NCBI GenBank assembly: GCA_020050835.1
Contig: JAGVKB010000118.1
Span: 1-64,000, forward strand
From: Candidatus Obscuribacterales bacterium
GTDB taxonomy: Bacteria; Cyanobacteriota; Vampirovibrionia; Obscuribacterales; Obscuribacteraceae
DNA length: 64,000 nucleotides
Direction of reading: 5' to 3'
A model generated the notes under the pieces. The model searched no databases and was not told the origin of the DNA. It was given only the letters and a program-made list of their open reading frames with translations. How positions within the stretch are numbered: position 1 is the stretch's first letter; the number at the start of each line of letters is the position of its first letter. Shown piece by piece: positions 44,712 to 53,406 of the stretch. Position numbers and translations under genes: made by a program.

Positions 44712-45114
44712 GACTTGAAGGAGGGTAGTTGCAACCAACAATCGACGCAACGAGCTGTTGCGCTTGATGGTGCTTCGGTTTTGCTTTCGTCGGTCTGAGC
44801 GAGGTCCGTCTGGATACTAAGGAATCCGGCTGTTTCAAATTCGTCTTTCGTATTTCACGTGGTTAGCCTCGCAACTTTTTGTGAAAGAGTCGTGAAACTT
44901 TCTTACTGACGAACTGGGCGTCGAACCGGCGGCAGCACGAGTTATGTCTCTACCGGTCGACCTCGTTTCAGCCTGTTTAGAACTGCCCGTGTCCAGCTTT
45001 GAATTGGTTGAGCCGTAACGGTCAGCAAAATGAGCTAGCTTAGTTATAGAAAGGAATCAACCAGTTGCGCCGGTGAAAGCTTGAAGAGTTGGTAGCGAGA
45101 GACAGCTGGTCTTG
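44712..45114. other. Intergenic region upstream of the third locus
   Basis: 403 bp. The only frame of note is ATG 44944 to TAA 45018 on the plus strand (24 codons, MSLPVDLVSACLELP...), with no ribosome site. Its SLPVDLVS resembles SVPVDLIS near the start of the 14341 membrane protein. No promoter or terminator is clear. Confidence 0.35.
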
Positions 45115-46308
45115 CTATGACTGCGAAAGGACTCCAGCTTTAATCAGCCGCTCGCATTGGCGTCTGGAATAACCGGCTGATTTGAGGATTTCAATAGGAC
45201 CGTGCGACTGACCTGAACTTGGCTCGACATTTTTTTTATCGGCGCCGGCACCATTTTTTGCGGTCCGTGTCGTAATTGGAGTCGCCAGCTGCGGAATCAG
45301 CCCCAAAGTTGGATGCATGAGGTTGGCCAGAACGAAACGCTCGCGTGCCGGCAAAGAGTCGAGCGCTTCGGCCAAAGTTTGAACCGGCGATACACAACAG
45401 TTGGTGCCGTCAAACAACGCTTGCCACTCAGCCAGAGGTCTCTTCGCAAAGATGGCGGCCAATTCGTCTCTAAGCTTGGCGTTTGCGCCTCCGGTGTACG
45501 TCTTTACCAACTCCGGGCGACCTACCGTCTGGCAAAAAATCTGCCAGAACTGCGGCTCGAGAGCCGCGACGGCGATGTAGCGCCGGTCGGAGCATTCATA
45601 AATGTTGTAATTGGGCAGCTCGGTTTGATAAGTGTAGTTACCTGACTCCGGCGGCTGCCCGGTGTACAACATCGCTGTGCTTAAGACATTCATCGTCGAA
45701 AGTGCACATTCGAACATGCTTATGTCAACGTGTTTCCCCTTGCCGCTCGCATTTCGCTCATGGAGGGCGCTGGTTACGCCCAATGCTGCGTAGACAGCTG
45801 ACAGATAGTCCGAGATCAAAGCTCCAGGCAAGACCGGAGTGCCGTCCGGCTGCCGATTGTAGTTGAGAATGCCGGATTCGGCGACGAAATTCAAGTCGTG
45901 CCCCGGACGCTGGCTCCAGGTTGAGCCTTGACCGTAGCCTGAAATCGAGCAGTAGATCAAACGGTTGTTCAGCTTCTTAAGCTGCTTAAAACCCAAACCG
46001 AGGCGGGTCATTACCCCTGGCCGAAAGTTCTCCAGGACGATGTCGACCTGCCGGCTCAAGTTTTGCGCTACTGCCAGACCTTCGGGCGCCTTCAAATCAA
46101 GTCGCAGCCGCCTCTTATGGCGATGGATGCTCCAGTAATAGAGGCTCTCGCCCTTGACGATCGGAGGAAGGGATTGCCCGAGTCCTGGTTTCATCGACTC
46201 GACTCGGATTATTTCGCAGCCCAAGTCGGCAAGGATAGTTGAGCAGAGTTCGCCCGGTAGCAAGTGGGTGAAGTCCAGAATGCGCACTTTCTTGAGCGGT
46301 GAAGCCAT
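45115..46308 (-). CDS. Family III CoA transferase / alpha-methylacyl-CoA racemase-like
   Basis: 397 aa, the usual length of the CaiB/BaiF family. VRILDFTHLLPGELCSTILA, VENFRPGVMTRLGLG and PGHDLNFVAESG mark it; the Asp in PGHDLNF (about residue 153) is the catalytic acyl-bearing residue. The family moves CoA between acyl groups or racemises 2-methylacyl-CoA; ESGILNY with PVLPGALISDY leans to the racemase branch. AGGAGAG lies 7 nt before ATG 46308. No other fatty-acid genes lie nearby. Confidence 0.85.
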   Translation of the reverse strand: MASPLKKVRILDFTHLLPGELCSTILADLGCEIIRVESMKPGLGQSLPPIVKGESLYYWSIHRHKRRLRLDLKAPEGLAVAQNLSRQVDIVLENFRPGVMTRLGLGFKQLKKLNNRLIYCSISGYGQGSTWSQRPGHDLNFVAESGILNYNRQPDGTPVLPGALISDYLSAVYAALGVTSALHERNASGKGKHVDISMFECALSTMNVLSTAMLYTGQPPESGNYTYQTELPNYNIYECSDRRYIAVAALEPQFWQIFCQTVGRPELVKTYTGGANAKLRDELAAIFAKRPLAEWQALFDGTNCCVSPVQTLAEALDSLPARERFVLANLMHPTLGLIPQLATPITTRTAKNGAGADKKNVEPSSGQSHGPIEILKSAGYSRRQCERLIKAGVLSQS

Positions 46309-46512
46309 ATGGGCTCTCCTTGCCGGGAGCGGAGGTCCAGAGTATAGCCGATTGCGCCGGTCAATCCGTTAAGCCGGCGCTGCTTTTGGGTATCAGTGAT
46401 AGAGGGTGCAATCGCTCCTCGCCAATCCTGAGCTGCTGTTCGAGCTAATGTGTGCAGATCAGGCTTTAGCCAGGTGAACTGCCGGCAGATTCCAGGGAGC
46501 AGAATATAGCCA

Positions 46513-47952
46513 GTGGCTGAACTGGAGATTTCGATCAAGTGCAAGTCCGTTCCGGCCCAGGTCGGGCTAACTGCAATGGGTGCGCTCATGCCTTTTTGGG
46601 CGCTCTTCATTCCATTCTTGCTGGGTCAGTTTATTCAGCTGGTTCTCCTCAATCCCCAGTTGGCTCTCAATCCCTGGTTGTGCATCGCCGTCATGGCCTT
46701 GCTCTCGTCGATACCGCTAATGGCCGTTCTGCTGAGCGCTATCTGCGAAGATGATCGCATTCTGGTCAGTAAGGAAGGTCTGGCATTTCCTTTGCGTTAT
46801 CTGCCCGGGCTGTCCTTTCGAAGGGAGCGGCTCTGGTCCGATCTTCAACATGTGGGCGTTTCCTGGAGCTCTACCGTCGAATTTGGCGCCAACGATTATC
46901 TGACTTTGTTTTTCAAGTCGGGCGGTACGGTCAAAGTCGGGCTATCACAAGTCTCTAAAGCAGATCTCGAGCAGCTCTTGCTGGCAGTCGAGGTCTGGTC
47001 GGGCGAAGGCTGCCGTCCGCCAGAATTGATTGACTTTCAAAATACCTTGCAGAACGAAAGCAAAGGCATCGCCAGCCTCAGTTACACGCAGATGTGGGAG
47101 GAGGAGCTGCGCCGGCGCTTCAGCGCGACGTCATTTGTTCCGCTCGAGCCCGGGCATGAGCTGGCGGCCGGACATTTGAAAGTAGTCAGGCAACTGGCCT
47201 TCGGGGGACTTTCGGCGATTTACCTGGCGCAACGAAACAATCTGGACTTAGTCGTCGTCAAGGAAGCTGTGATTCCAGCCAACGCTGACGTGCAGTCCCG
47301 GGAGAAAGCATATGAGCTGTTCAAACGAGAGGCGATGTTATTGACTAAGATGGACCACCGGCAGATCGCCCGGGTGCTCGACCATTTTGCGCAGGACGGT
47401 CGCAATTATCTGGTGCTTGAGTACATTAACGGGCAAGATCTAAGGCAGCTGGTCAAACAAAACGGTTCACAGCCGGTCGAAAAGGTTATCGACTGGGCTT
47501 GCCAGATCGCTGAAATTCTCACCTATCTACACGGTCAAACACCGCCGGTGATTCACCGCGACCTGACCCCGGACAATCTTGTCTTGAAGGAAGACGGCAC
47601 GCTCACACTGATTGACTTCGGAGCCGCTAATGAATTCGTCGGCACTGCTACCGGCACATTAGTTGGTAAGCAGTCTTACATCTCGCCGGAACAGTTTCGA
47701 GGCAAGGCTGTTACTCAAAGCGACATCTACGCCTTCGGTTGTACGCTTTTCTTCTTGCTTTCTGGAAAGGATCCCGAGGCGCTCTCCGTCTCCTGCCCCG
47801 TTGAAGCCGGAGTTTCGGTGCCGTTCGAGCTCAATCAATTGATCGAGCGATGCACGGCGCTCGAGGCGGATAAGCGTCCTTCGACCGCTCGCGAGATACA
47901 CGATCTGCTTTCGCAGATCATGCCGTCACAACCGGTATCAGCCGTGTCTTAA
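46513..47952 (+). CDS. Membrane Ser/Thr kinase with HRDxT variant, copy 1
   Basis: 479 aa from GTG 46513. Two membrane segments (about 20-45 and 53-78), a PH-like stretch (about 80-165), then a kinase domain: a poor Gly loop LAFGGLSA (228-235), Lys250, Glu273, HRDLTPDN (348-355) and DFG (368-370). The usual Lys in HRDxKxxN is Thr352. DFG Asp and HRD Asp are kept, so catalysis is possible. The following gene (48004) is a paralogue with the same layout, so the two arose by tandem duplication and may work together. Confidence 0.85.
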   Translation: MAELEISIKCKSVPAQVGLTAMGALMPFWALFIPFLLGQFIQLVLLNPQLALNPWLCIAVMALLSSIPLMAVLLSAICEDDRILVSKEGLAFPLRYLPGLSFRRERLWSDLQHVGVSWSSTVEFGANDYLTLFFKSGGTVKVGLSQVSKADLEQLLLAVEVWSGEGCRPPELIDFQNTLQNESKGIASLSYTQMWEEELRRRFSATSFVPLEPGHELAAGHLKVVRQLAFGGLSAIYLAQRNNLDLVVVKEAVIPANADVQSREKAYELFKREAMLLTKMDHRQIARVLDHFAQDGRNYLVLEYINGQDLRQLVKQNGSQPVEKVIDWACQIAEILTYLHGQTPPVIHRDLTPDNLVLKEDGTLTLIDFGAANEFVGTATGTLVGKQSYISPEQFRGKAVTQSDIYAFGCTLFFLLSGKDPEALSVSCPVEAGVSVPFELNQLIERCTALEADKRPSTAREIHDLLSQIMPSQPVSAVS

Positions 47953-48003
47953 GTTAGTCGAGTCAGCGAGGCGGGAGATGAGCAGCGTGGAAGGACAAGC
48001 GAT

Positions 48004-49692
48004 ATGACCGCTGAAAACATTGTGGCTGTAGATGAAGCCGACGAAGCGCTGCTCTTGCCGGAGTCCACGACGCCGACTGCTGCCGACAGTCCGAATCATG
48101 ACGCAGTAGCAATATTGATCGATGTCGACGAAGAGATTGAGATCGCTTACAGACCGTTTGCCGGTGCGGAGAAATGGCTCAAATACAGATTCTCGGCCTG
48201 GAGCGAAGCAAAAGCCTGGTTCGTTATGACCTTGATCGCCGTGTTCGTTTTCATGGGTGGTCCTGGTAAATTGGTGGCATGGCTGGCCGTCTGGTTGGCT
48301 GAGCACCTCGGGCAAGGTGAAGCCGGTACCGCTGCGGCGATCGCTGTTGCCAGTCAAGCCGTACTCTACTATTTCTTTGCCGGATTCGGTGGTCTGTTGG
48401 CGCTGACCGCCTGTGCCTATTACGCGCAGCCGACCCATATCGGAATCTCCAGATACGGAATCCGGCATCTCTTGAAGCGCAAGTTCGTCAATTTAGTGGG
48501 ACCGCTTGTCGAGTGGCAGAAGGTAAAACATATTCAGTTGCTCCGACCGCCGGGAAAGACTTCGCCGCAAGATTGGTTGGTCTGCTTCAATTCTGCTGCT
48601 GGTCCGCTTATGAAGTTAAAACTGGGGGCGATTGCCAAGACTGATGAGCGCGCTGAGCTGTTGAACGCAATAGACAAGTTCGCGGCCGATAAGACCAGGG
48701 ACTCTGACTTGGTTGAGCTTCTAACACCGGCTCACGATCACAGTTACACTGAGCTGTGGCTTAAGGCTTTGAGCGCACCGCCGAAACGAGAGCGACTGAC
48801 ACCGCTCTTAGAGGGAGTGCGGCTGAAGGAAGGTAGATTCGAAGTGTTGGGACAGCTGGGAGTGGGCGGTCAGGGCACCGCTTATCTCGCGCTTGATCGC
48901 GACGCAAAGACCGCAGGCGAAAGTCCTGAATGCCGAGTCGACAGGCAAGCGGCGTCAGACAGTGCCGGAAGCACCGGGCCGGACAGCAGGATTGTTTTGA
49001 AGGAATCGATCTTGCCGGTTTATGTCGATGTGAATGTGCGGCGCGAGGCCTTGGAGCGATTCCAGAACGAAGCGCTCATGCTGAGCAAATTGGATCATCC
49101 CCAAATCGTCAAGTTGCGTGATTACTTTGTGGAGGATCATCGCAGCTATCTTGTCCTCGAGCACATCGACGGAATGTCCCTCAGGCAGCTCGTCTCCGGT
49201 CAGGGCTGCTTGTCCGAAGAGGCGGTCCATGGGCTCGCCGTGCAGATGTGTGAAATCCTCTCCTACCTGCACGAGTTGGCACCACCAGTAGTGCATCGTG
49301 ATTTTACTCCCGACAATTTAATCTTGAATTCGCGGGGCAAGCTCAAGTTGGTAGATTTCAATGTCGCTCAGCAAACCGAGTTTACGACAACCGGCACGGT
49401 CGTGGGCAAGCATGCTTACATTCCACCGGAGCAATTCCGAGGCAAACCGACTCCTCAAAGCGACATCTATGCGCTTGGCGCTACTTTGTTCTATCTGCTG
49501 ACTGCCGAAGATCCCGAGCCCATAAGCCAGTCGCATCCAATTTTGAAGCGAGACGATATTACTGCCAGGCTGGATAAGATTGTCGCTAGTGCCACCGCCA
49601 TTGACACCAAGCAACGCTATCAGTCCATTCAAGCTTTGATGAGCGAGTTGTCGATTCAAGAGGAGGAAAGTAGAGCCGCGCAAGACTCTTGA
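48004..49692 (+). CDS. Membrane Ser/Thr kinase with HRDxT and DFN variants, copy 2
   Basis: 562 aa. An acidic N-terminus, two or three membrane segments (about 72-140), then a kinase domain: GVGGQG (286-291), a 25-residue polar insert between the loop and Lys333, Glu356, HRDFTPDN (431-438, Thr435 in place of Lys) and DFN (451-453) instead of DFG. The Asp of DFN can still hold Mg. Tandem paralogue of the 46513 gene, 51 nt downstream. The motif losses point to altered or regulated catalysis rather than a dead gene, since the rest is well kept. Confidence 0.85.
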   Translation: MTAENIVAVDEADEALLLPESTTPTAADSPNHDAVAILIDVDEEIEIAYRPFAGAEKWLKYRFSAWSEAKAWFVMTLIAVFVFMGGPGKLVAWLAVWLAEHLGQGEAGTAAAIAVASQAVLYYFFAGFGGLLALTACAYYAQPTHIGISRYGIRHLLKRKFVNLVGPLVEWQKVKHIQLLRPPGKTSPQDWLVCFNSAAGPLMKLKLGAIAKTDERAELLNAIDKFAADKTRDSDLVELLTPAHDHSYTELWLKALSAPPKRERLTPLLEGVRLKEGRFEVLGQLGVGGQGTAYLALDRDAKTAGESPECRVDRQAASDSAGSTGPDSRIVLKESILPVYVDVNVRREALERFQNEALMLSKLDHPQIVKLRDYFVEDHRSYLVLEHIDGMSLRQLVSGQGCLSEEAVHGLAVQMCEILSYLHELAPPVVHRDFTPDNLILNSRGKLKLVDFNVAQQTEFTTTGTVVGKHAYIPPEQFRGKPTPQSDIYALGATLFYLLTAEDPEPISQSHPILKRDDITARLDKIVASATAIDTKQRYQSIQALMSELSIQEEESRAAQDS

Positions 49693-49832
49693 GAAGCCCT
49701 GTCCGGGGCTCAACGGATGGTTGCTTTATCCGTCTCATAGCCTGGTATCGGCGCTGTGGTTAGGTCTTTGAGAAAGCTGCTAGTATAAAGTAAATGAGCA
49801 GTGATCCTTTGTTCGGAGTGTACGAGTCCCAT

Positions 49833-50411
49833 ATGGGGGTCACAAACATATTTCGTAGCATGCCATCATCCCTTTTGCCGCTCTTCATTGCTGCATCCGG
49901 GTTGACATCTGTTTTGCCCGCCTCAGCCGGACCAGAGGCAGGTACCGTTAATGTCGTCGTCCAGAGCACCAGCAAGGCTAGCAGCTCCACAAGCAGGAGT
50001 ACGAAGTCCAATCAAATTGAAGCTCAACAGGGACAGACGGTTGTCACTGCATCGGTACCTGCAAAGGGATTTGATAAGCCTTACGGTTATCATCTCCAGC
50101 CGATTCTTTCGAAAATCGGAGCATCGGACTCTCAGCGCAAGCAGATTACCGTTATCGTCGAGCAGTACCGTCCAAAACTAGAGCCGATGCGCGTTGAGTA
50201 CCGGCAGAAGAGCCGGGAGTTCATCGATTTCATTATTACTGGCAAGCCGGCCGAAGTAATAATGGCCAGGCAGGTTGAGCTGAACAATCTCTACGGTGTA
50301 ATCATTACCCAGTACAGTCTCATGCGATTGGAGATCCGTCGCCTTTTATCTCCGCAACAATGCATGAAGTATGAAGAATACAGACAGACGCAAGGTTGGC
50401 GGTCGAAGTAA
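49833..50411 (+). CDS. Exported Spy/CpxP-like protein
   Basis: 192 aa from ATG 49833, which gives a signal peptide (SSLLPLFIAASGLTSV, cut near ASA-GPE); ATG 49794 is possible but would be nearly leaderless behind TAGTAT at 49781-49786. The C-terminal 100 residues are helical with YGYHLQPILSKIGASDSQRK and LLSPQQCMKYEEY, the LSPxQ-type repeat of Spy/CpxP periplasmic refolding or metal-sensing proteins. Ser/Thr-rich linker at 45-75. It converges on the ABC permease gene. Confidence 0.65.
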   Translation: MGVTNIFRSMPSSLLPLFIAASGLTSVLPASAGPEAGTVNVVVQSTSKASSSTSRSTKSNQIEAQQGQTVVTASVPAKGFDKPYGYHLQPILSKIGASDSQRKQITVIVEQYRPKLEPMRVEYRQKSREFIDFIITGKPAEVIMARQVELNNLYGVIITQYSLMRLEIRRLLSPQQCMKYEEYRQTQGWRSK

Positions 50412-50422
50412 CTCAAGGCTAG

Positions 50423-50458
50423 GCATGCTTGGCTCGAATCGAGCTCAGGAAAGCATGC
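50423..50458. repeat. Nested inverted repeat between convergent genes
   Basis: Outer arms GCATGCTT (50423-50430) and AAGCATGC (50451-50458), with an inner perfect stem GCTCGA (50432-50437) and TCGAGC (50439-50444). It lies between the Spy/CpxP-like stop (50411) and the permease stop (50445), partly inside the latter gene. It is a likely bidirectional transcription stop although it lacks a T run. Confidence 0.6.
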
Positions 50459-51236
50459 GCGTCAGTCGGCCTTTCTTGCGAGCTTCTTGAAACATCGTCT
50501 GAAAGAGCCAGGCTGCTAAGAGAGCGTAGAAAATGTTCAGTCCGAAAGCCCAGCAAAGATGCTCAGTGCTCAAACCTTCTCCCTTCAAGACTTGTCTCAT
50601 CCCCTCAAACACGTGGGTGGACGGAAGCAAAAGGGCCAGCGGCTGAATCCAGGGTGGCAGTATGCTGACCGGATAGAATACCGCCGAAATAGGCTGAATC
50701 GCAAATGGAATCGCCCATGCCAGCGCTTCTGCCGCTTGTCCCCAGCGCAAGAGCAGTGCGGTTGTCATCAGTCCCATCGACCAGCCGAGCAAGAGAAGAT
50801 TCGCAAACAAGGGGATAAGGGCCAGCCCCAGCGAAAGCAGATTGAACGAATAAAAGCAGAACGCCATGCCGGTAAGGACGCTCACGATTACCAGAACCTT
50901 AATCATCCCGACTACGTAAGTAGCAGCAATGAACTCGCTTAGTTTCACCGGCGCTACAAAAATGTTCAACAGATTGCGCGACCAGACTTCCTCGAGGTAG
51001 GAGATTGTTACGCCTTGCTGAGCACGGTAGAGAATGTCCCAAAAGATCATCGCTCCCAGTAAGAAGGTAATAGCCGGCGGCGCTCCGGTTCTGACTTTCA
51101 GCAGATAGGTGGTGACGAATCCCCAGACCAATAGGTCCATCGTCGGCCAGAAGAAGAGCTCCACTACCCGCGGTGCATTGCGCGAGTAAAGAATGGTGTG
51201 TCGCCTGACTAATGCGGCGATGATGCGAGCGTTCAT
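50445..51236 (-). CDS. ABC-2 type transporter permease
   Basis: 263 aa with six membrane helices. RVVELFFWPTMDLLVWGFV at the start and IQPISAVFYPVSILPPWIQP near the end are typical of ABC-2 permeases for drugs, lipids or polysaccharides. ATG overlaps the stop of the ATPase gene by 4 nt, so they form one exporter of two such pairs. Substrate unknown. Confidence 0.9.
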   Translation of the reverse strand: MNARIIAALVRRHTILYSRNAPRVVELFFWPTMDLLVWGFVTTYLLKVRTGAPPAITFLLGAMIFWDILYRAQQGVTISYLEEVWSRNLLNIFVAPVKLSEFIAATYVVGMIKVLVIVSVLTGMAFCFYSFNLLSLGLALIPLFANLLLLGWSMGLMTTALLLRWGQAAEALAWAIPFAIQPISAVFYPVSILPPWIQPLALLLPSTHVFEGMRQVLKGEGLSTEHLCWAFGLNIFYALLAAWLFQTMFQEARKKGRLTRMLS

Positions 51237-51985
51237 TTCGCCTCCTGGCTGAGCAGATCTCCCGAGCGTGCGATCCGGATGAATACTTCTTCGAGAGAAG
51301 TCTCTTCAAATCGGTGCAAAATCTCGTCTGGTGTACCTTCTGCCAGTATCTTTCCTTTGTAAAGAAACAATATTCGATCGCAAACTTCCTGCACGTCTTT
51401 CATGTTGTGCGAGGTGTTGATGAGAGTGATTCTTTTCTCTCGCTGAATCTGTCTGAGCAGTTTCCTAACCTTGTCGGCAATATCGGGATCGAGGCTGGCC
51501 GTCGGCTCGTCTAACAAAAGCAGCTCCGGGTCGTTCAAAAGCGCTTTGCAAAGATTGACTCTGGTCGCTTCACCGGATGAAAGCTGTCCGGTGATCTTGT
51601 CTTTCAAGTGGGCAATCTCAAACATTTCGAGCAGTTCGGCAGCTTTCTTGCGGGGCTCCTTAACTTGATAGAGCTCGGCAAAGATGAGTAGATTCTCCCA
51701 GACCTTAAGGTTGTAGGGCAGATTGATATAAGCCGATGAAAAGTTGCATCGCTTGAGGATCTGGACCCGCTTGGAATCGAGATCTTGCCCGAAGATGGAC
51801 ACGGTGCCGCTGGTAGGGCTGAGCAGTCCGAGCAGCATTTGAATCGTACTGGTCTTGCCGGCTCCGTTTGGACCTAAAATCCCGACCGTCTCTCCCCGCT
51901 CGACCGCAAAGGAGATGCCGGCGACAGCGACCGTGCCATCGAATTCTTTCTTTAGATTCGAAATCTGAACAACTATCTCACCCAT
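51233..51985 (-). CDS. ABC transporter ATP-binding protein
   Basis: 250 aa from ATG 51985 (a TTG three codons upstream is possible). Walker A GPNGAGKT (37-44), signature LSSGE, Walker B LLLLDEP and the H-loop in INTSHN are all intact. It is the partner of the ABC-2 permease, with a coupled start. It belongs to the large CcmA/DrrA-type group, so export is likely. Confidence 0.9.
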   Translation of the reverse strand: MGEIVVQISNLKKEFDGTVAVAGISFAVERGETVGILGPNGAGKTSTIQMLLGLLSPTSGTVSIFGQDLDSKRVQILKRCNFSSAYINLPYNLKVWENLLIFAELYQVKEPRKKAAELLEMFEIAHLKDKITGQLSSGEATRVNLCKALLNDPELLLLDEPTASLDPDIADKVRKLLRQIQREKRITLINTSHNMKDVQEVCDRILFLYKGKILAEGTPDEILHRFEETSLEEVFIRIARSGDLLSQEAK

Positions 51986-52190
51986 TTCGCTCAAGAAGAT
52001 ACCACATACTGCCGCCAGAGCTGGGCAGGAGCCGCTGCGTAAACCGGGTTAAGCGACCGGTCGTAAAGTTCAACCGGCGTGTTCGAGGAGGCAAGCAAGG
52101 AGAGACCAGGCTGGTGGGTAGAATTACTCTAGAAAGTTAAGGGTCGGACAAGCCGGCTCGAGCAGTCCAGCAAGACCGGAGCCGTTATCT

Positions 52191-53393
52191 GTGAGCGAGT
52201 CAGAATCTACAACTAGTGCAAAATTCCATGATGATCTGTTTTATGCGAGGCAGAAGTTAGAAGCGCTCACTAAAAGATATGTCGAAGGGTTGTTCGCTTC
52301 CCAGGAAGCTGCTGTCGGGCACGCTCATCTGCTCTCGACGATCCTCGATTCGGTTGGCGATGCGCTGATAGTCGTGGATAAGCATGAAAAGATCCTGCTG
52401 GTCAACCGCGAGGCGGTCCGGCTGGGAGGCTGGAATATGGAGGAGATGGACAGAAGCGAGTTCGTCCGGCGTTATAAGTTTTACAAGGATGAAGGAAAGA
52501 CGCTGCTGCCGGCCGACGAAGAGCCATATGCGGTGGCGCTGCGAGAACGCAGATGCGTGCAGATAGAAGGTTTTGTCACTGGCGAGCATCTTCCTGTCCA
52601 AGGTCTGTGGATTCGGGCCAATGCCGCGCCGATCATCGACGATCAAGGCGAGATTCTCGGGGTAGTCACCGTCTTGCAGGACATTACCGAGCGGCGGCGC
52701 TTACAAACACAGCGCGATTCTTTGGCGACGCTGATTACGCACGATCTCAAGAATCATTTGGTATCGGAATGTGCCTTTCTGGAGATGCTGAAAGAGGACT
52801 TCGCCGACAGGCTGGTCGGAGACGATCTCAAATTGCTGTCAGAGCTGAGAGACAGCAATCAACGTTATCTGGAGATAGCCAGCACCTTGCTGGAGCTTTA
52901 CCGGACGGATCTTTTCGTGGTCGAGTCCAGCCGTGCTGATGTGGATATCGGCAAGTTGCTGGAAGCAGCCTTGGCTTTGAATCAGATTGAAGCTTCTAAG
53001 CGCGGCGTAAGCATCCAGCTAGTCAAAACGGACAGTCTCCCAACTATCAAAGGGATAAGCTCCTCATTGCGGCAGGTGCTGCATAATCTGCTGCAGAACG
53101 CGATTCATGCCAGCCCCGCCGGTGGGGTGGTGGAATTGAGTCTGACCAGCAACCCGACCCATGTTGTTGTAAAGGTTAAGGATTGCGGTCCGGGGATTTC
53201 GGCGGAGCATTTATCCAAACTCTTCGAGCAATCGCAAGTCGCGGCGAAATTTAGCGTGAATCCTACCTCTACCGGATTCGGCCTCTATCTTTGCCGGTTG
53301 CTGGTACAGGCCCAAGGCGGCAGCCTGACTTGTGAAAGCAAGCCTGGTGAGGGCGCGCTCTTCATCCTGGCGATGCCGATTCGCGCCGATTGA
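52191..53393 (+). CDS. Cytosolic PAS-domain histidine kinase
   Basis: 400 aa from GTG 52191. No membrane segment. A coiled N-terminus, then a PAS domain (about 48-168, ILDSVGDALIVVDKHEKILL and LGVVTVLQDITERR), HisKA with His184 in ITHDLKN, and HATPase (LLQNAIHAS, DCGPGIS, GFGLYLC). The ITHDLKNHL form resembles non-HPK1 types. No response regulator is adjacent, so it is an orphan kinase. Its 3' end is 13 nt from the convergent ppdK stop. Confidence 0.85.
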   Translation: MSESESTTSAKFHDDLFYARQKLEALTKRYVEGLFASQEAAVGHAHLLSTILDSVGDALIVVDKHEKILLVNREAVRLGGWNMEEMDRSEFVRRYKFYKDEGKTLLPADEEPYAVALRERRCVQIEGFVTGEHLPVQGLWIRANAAPIIDDQGEILGVVTVLQDITERRRLQTQRDSLATLITHDLKNHLVSECAFLEMLKEDFADRLVGDDLKLLSELRDSNQRYLEIASTLLELYRTDLFVVESSRADVDIGKLLEAALALNQIEASKRGVSIQLVKTDSLPTIKGISSSLRQVLHNLLQNAIHASPAGGVVELSLTSNPTHVVVKVKDCGPGISAEHLSKLFEQSQVAAKFSVNPTSTGFGLYLCRLLVQAQGGSLTCESKPGEGALFILAMPIRAD

Positions 53394-53406
53394 TGAAAGC
53401 CGGCTC

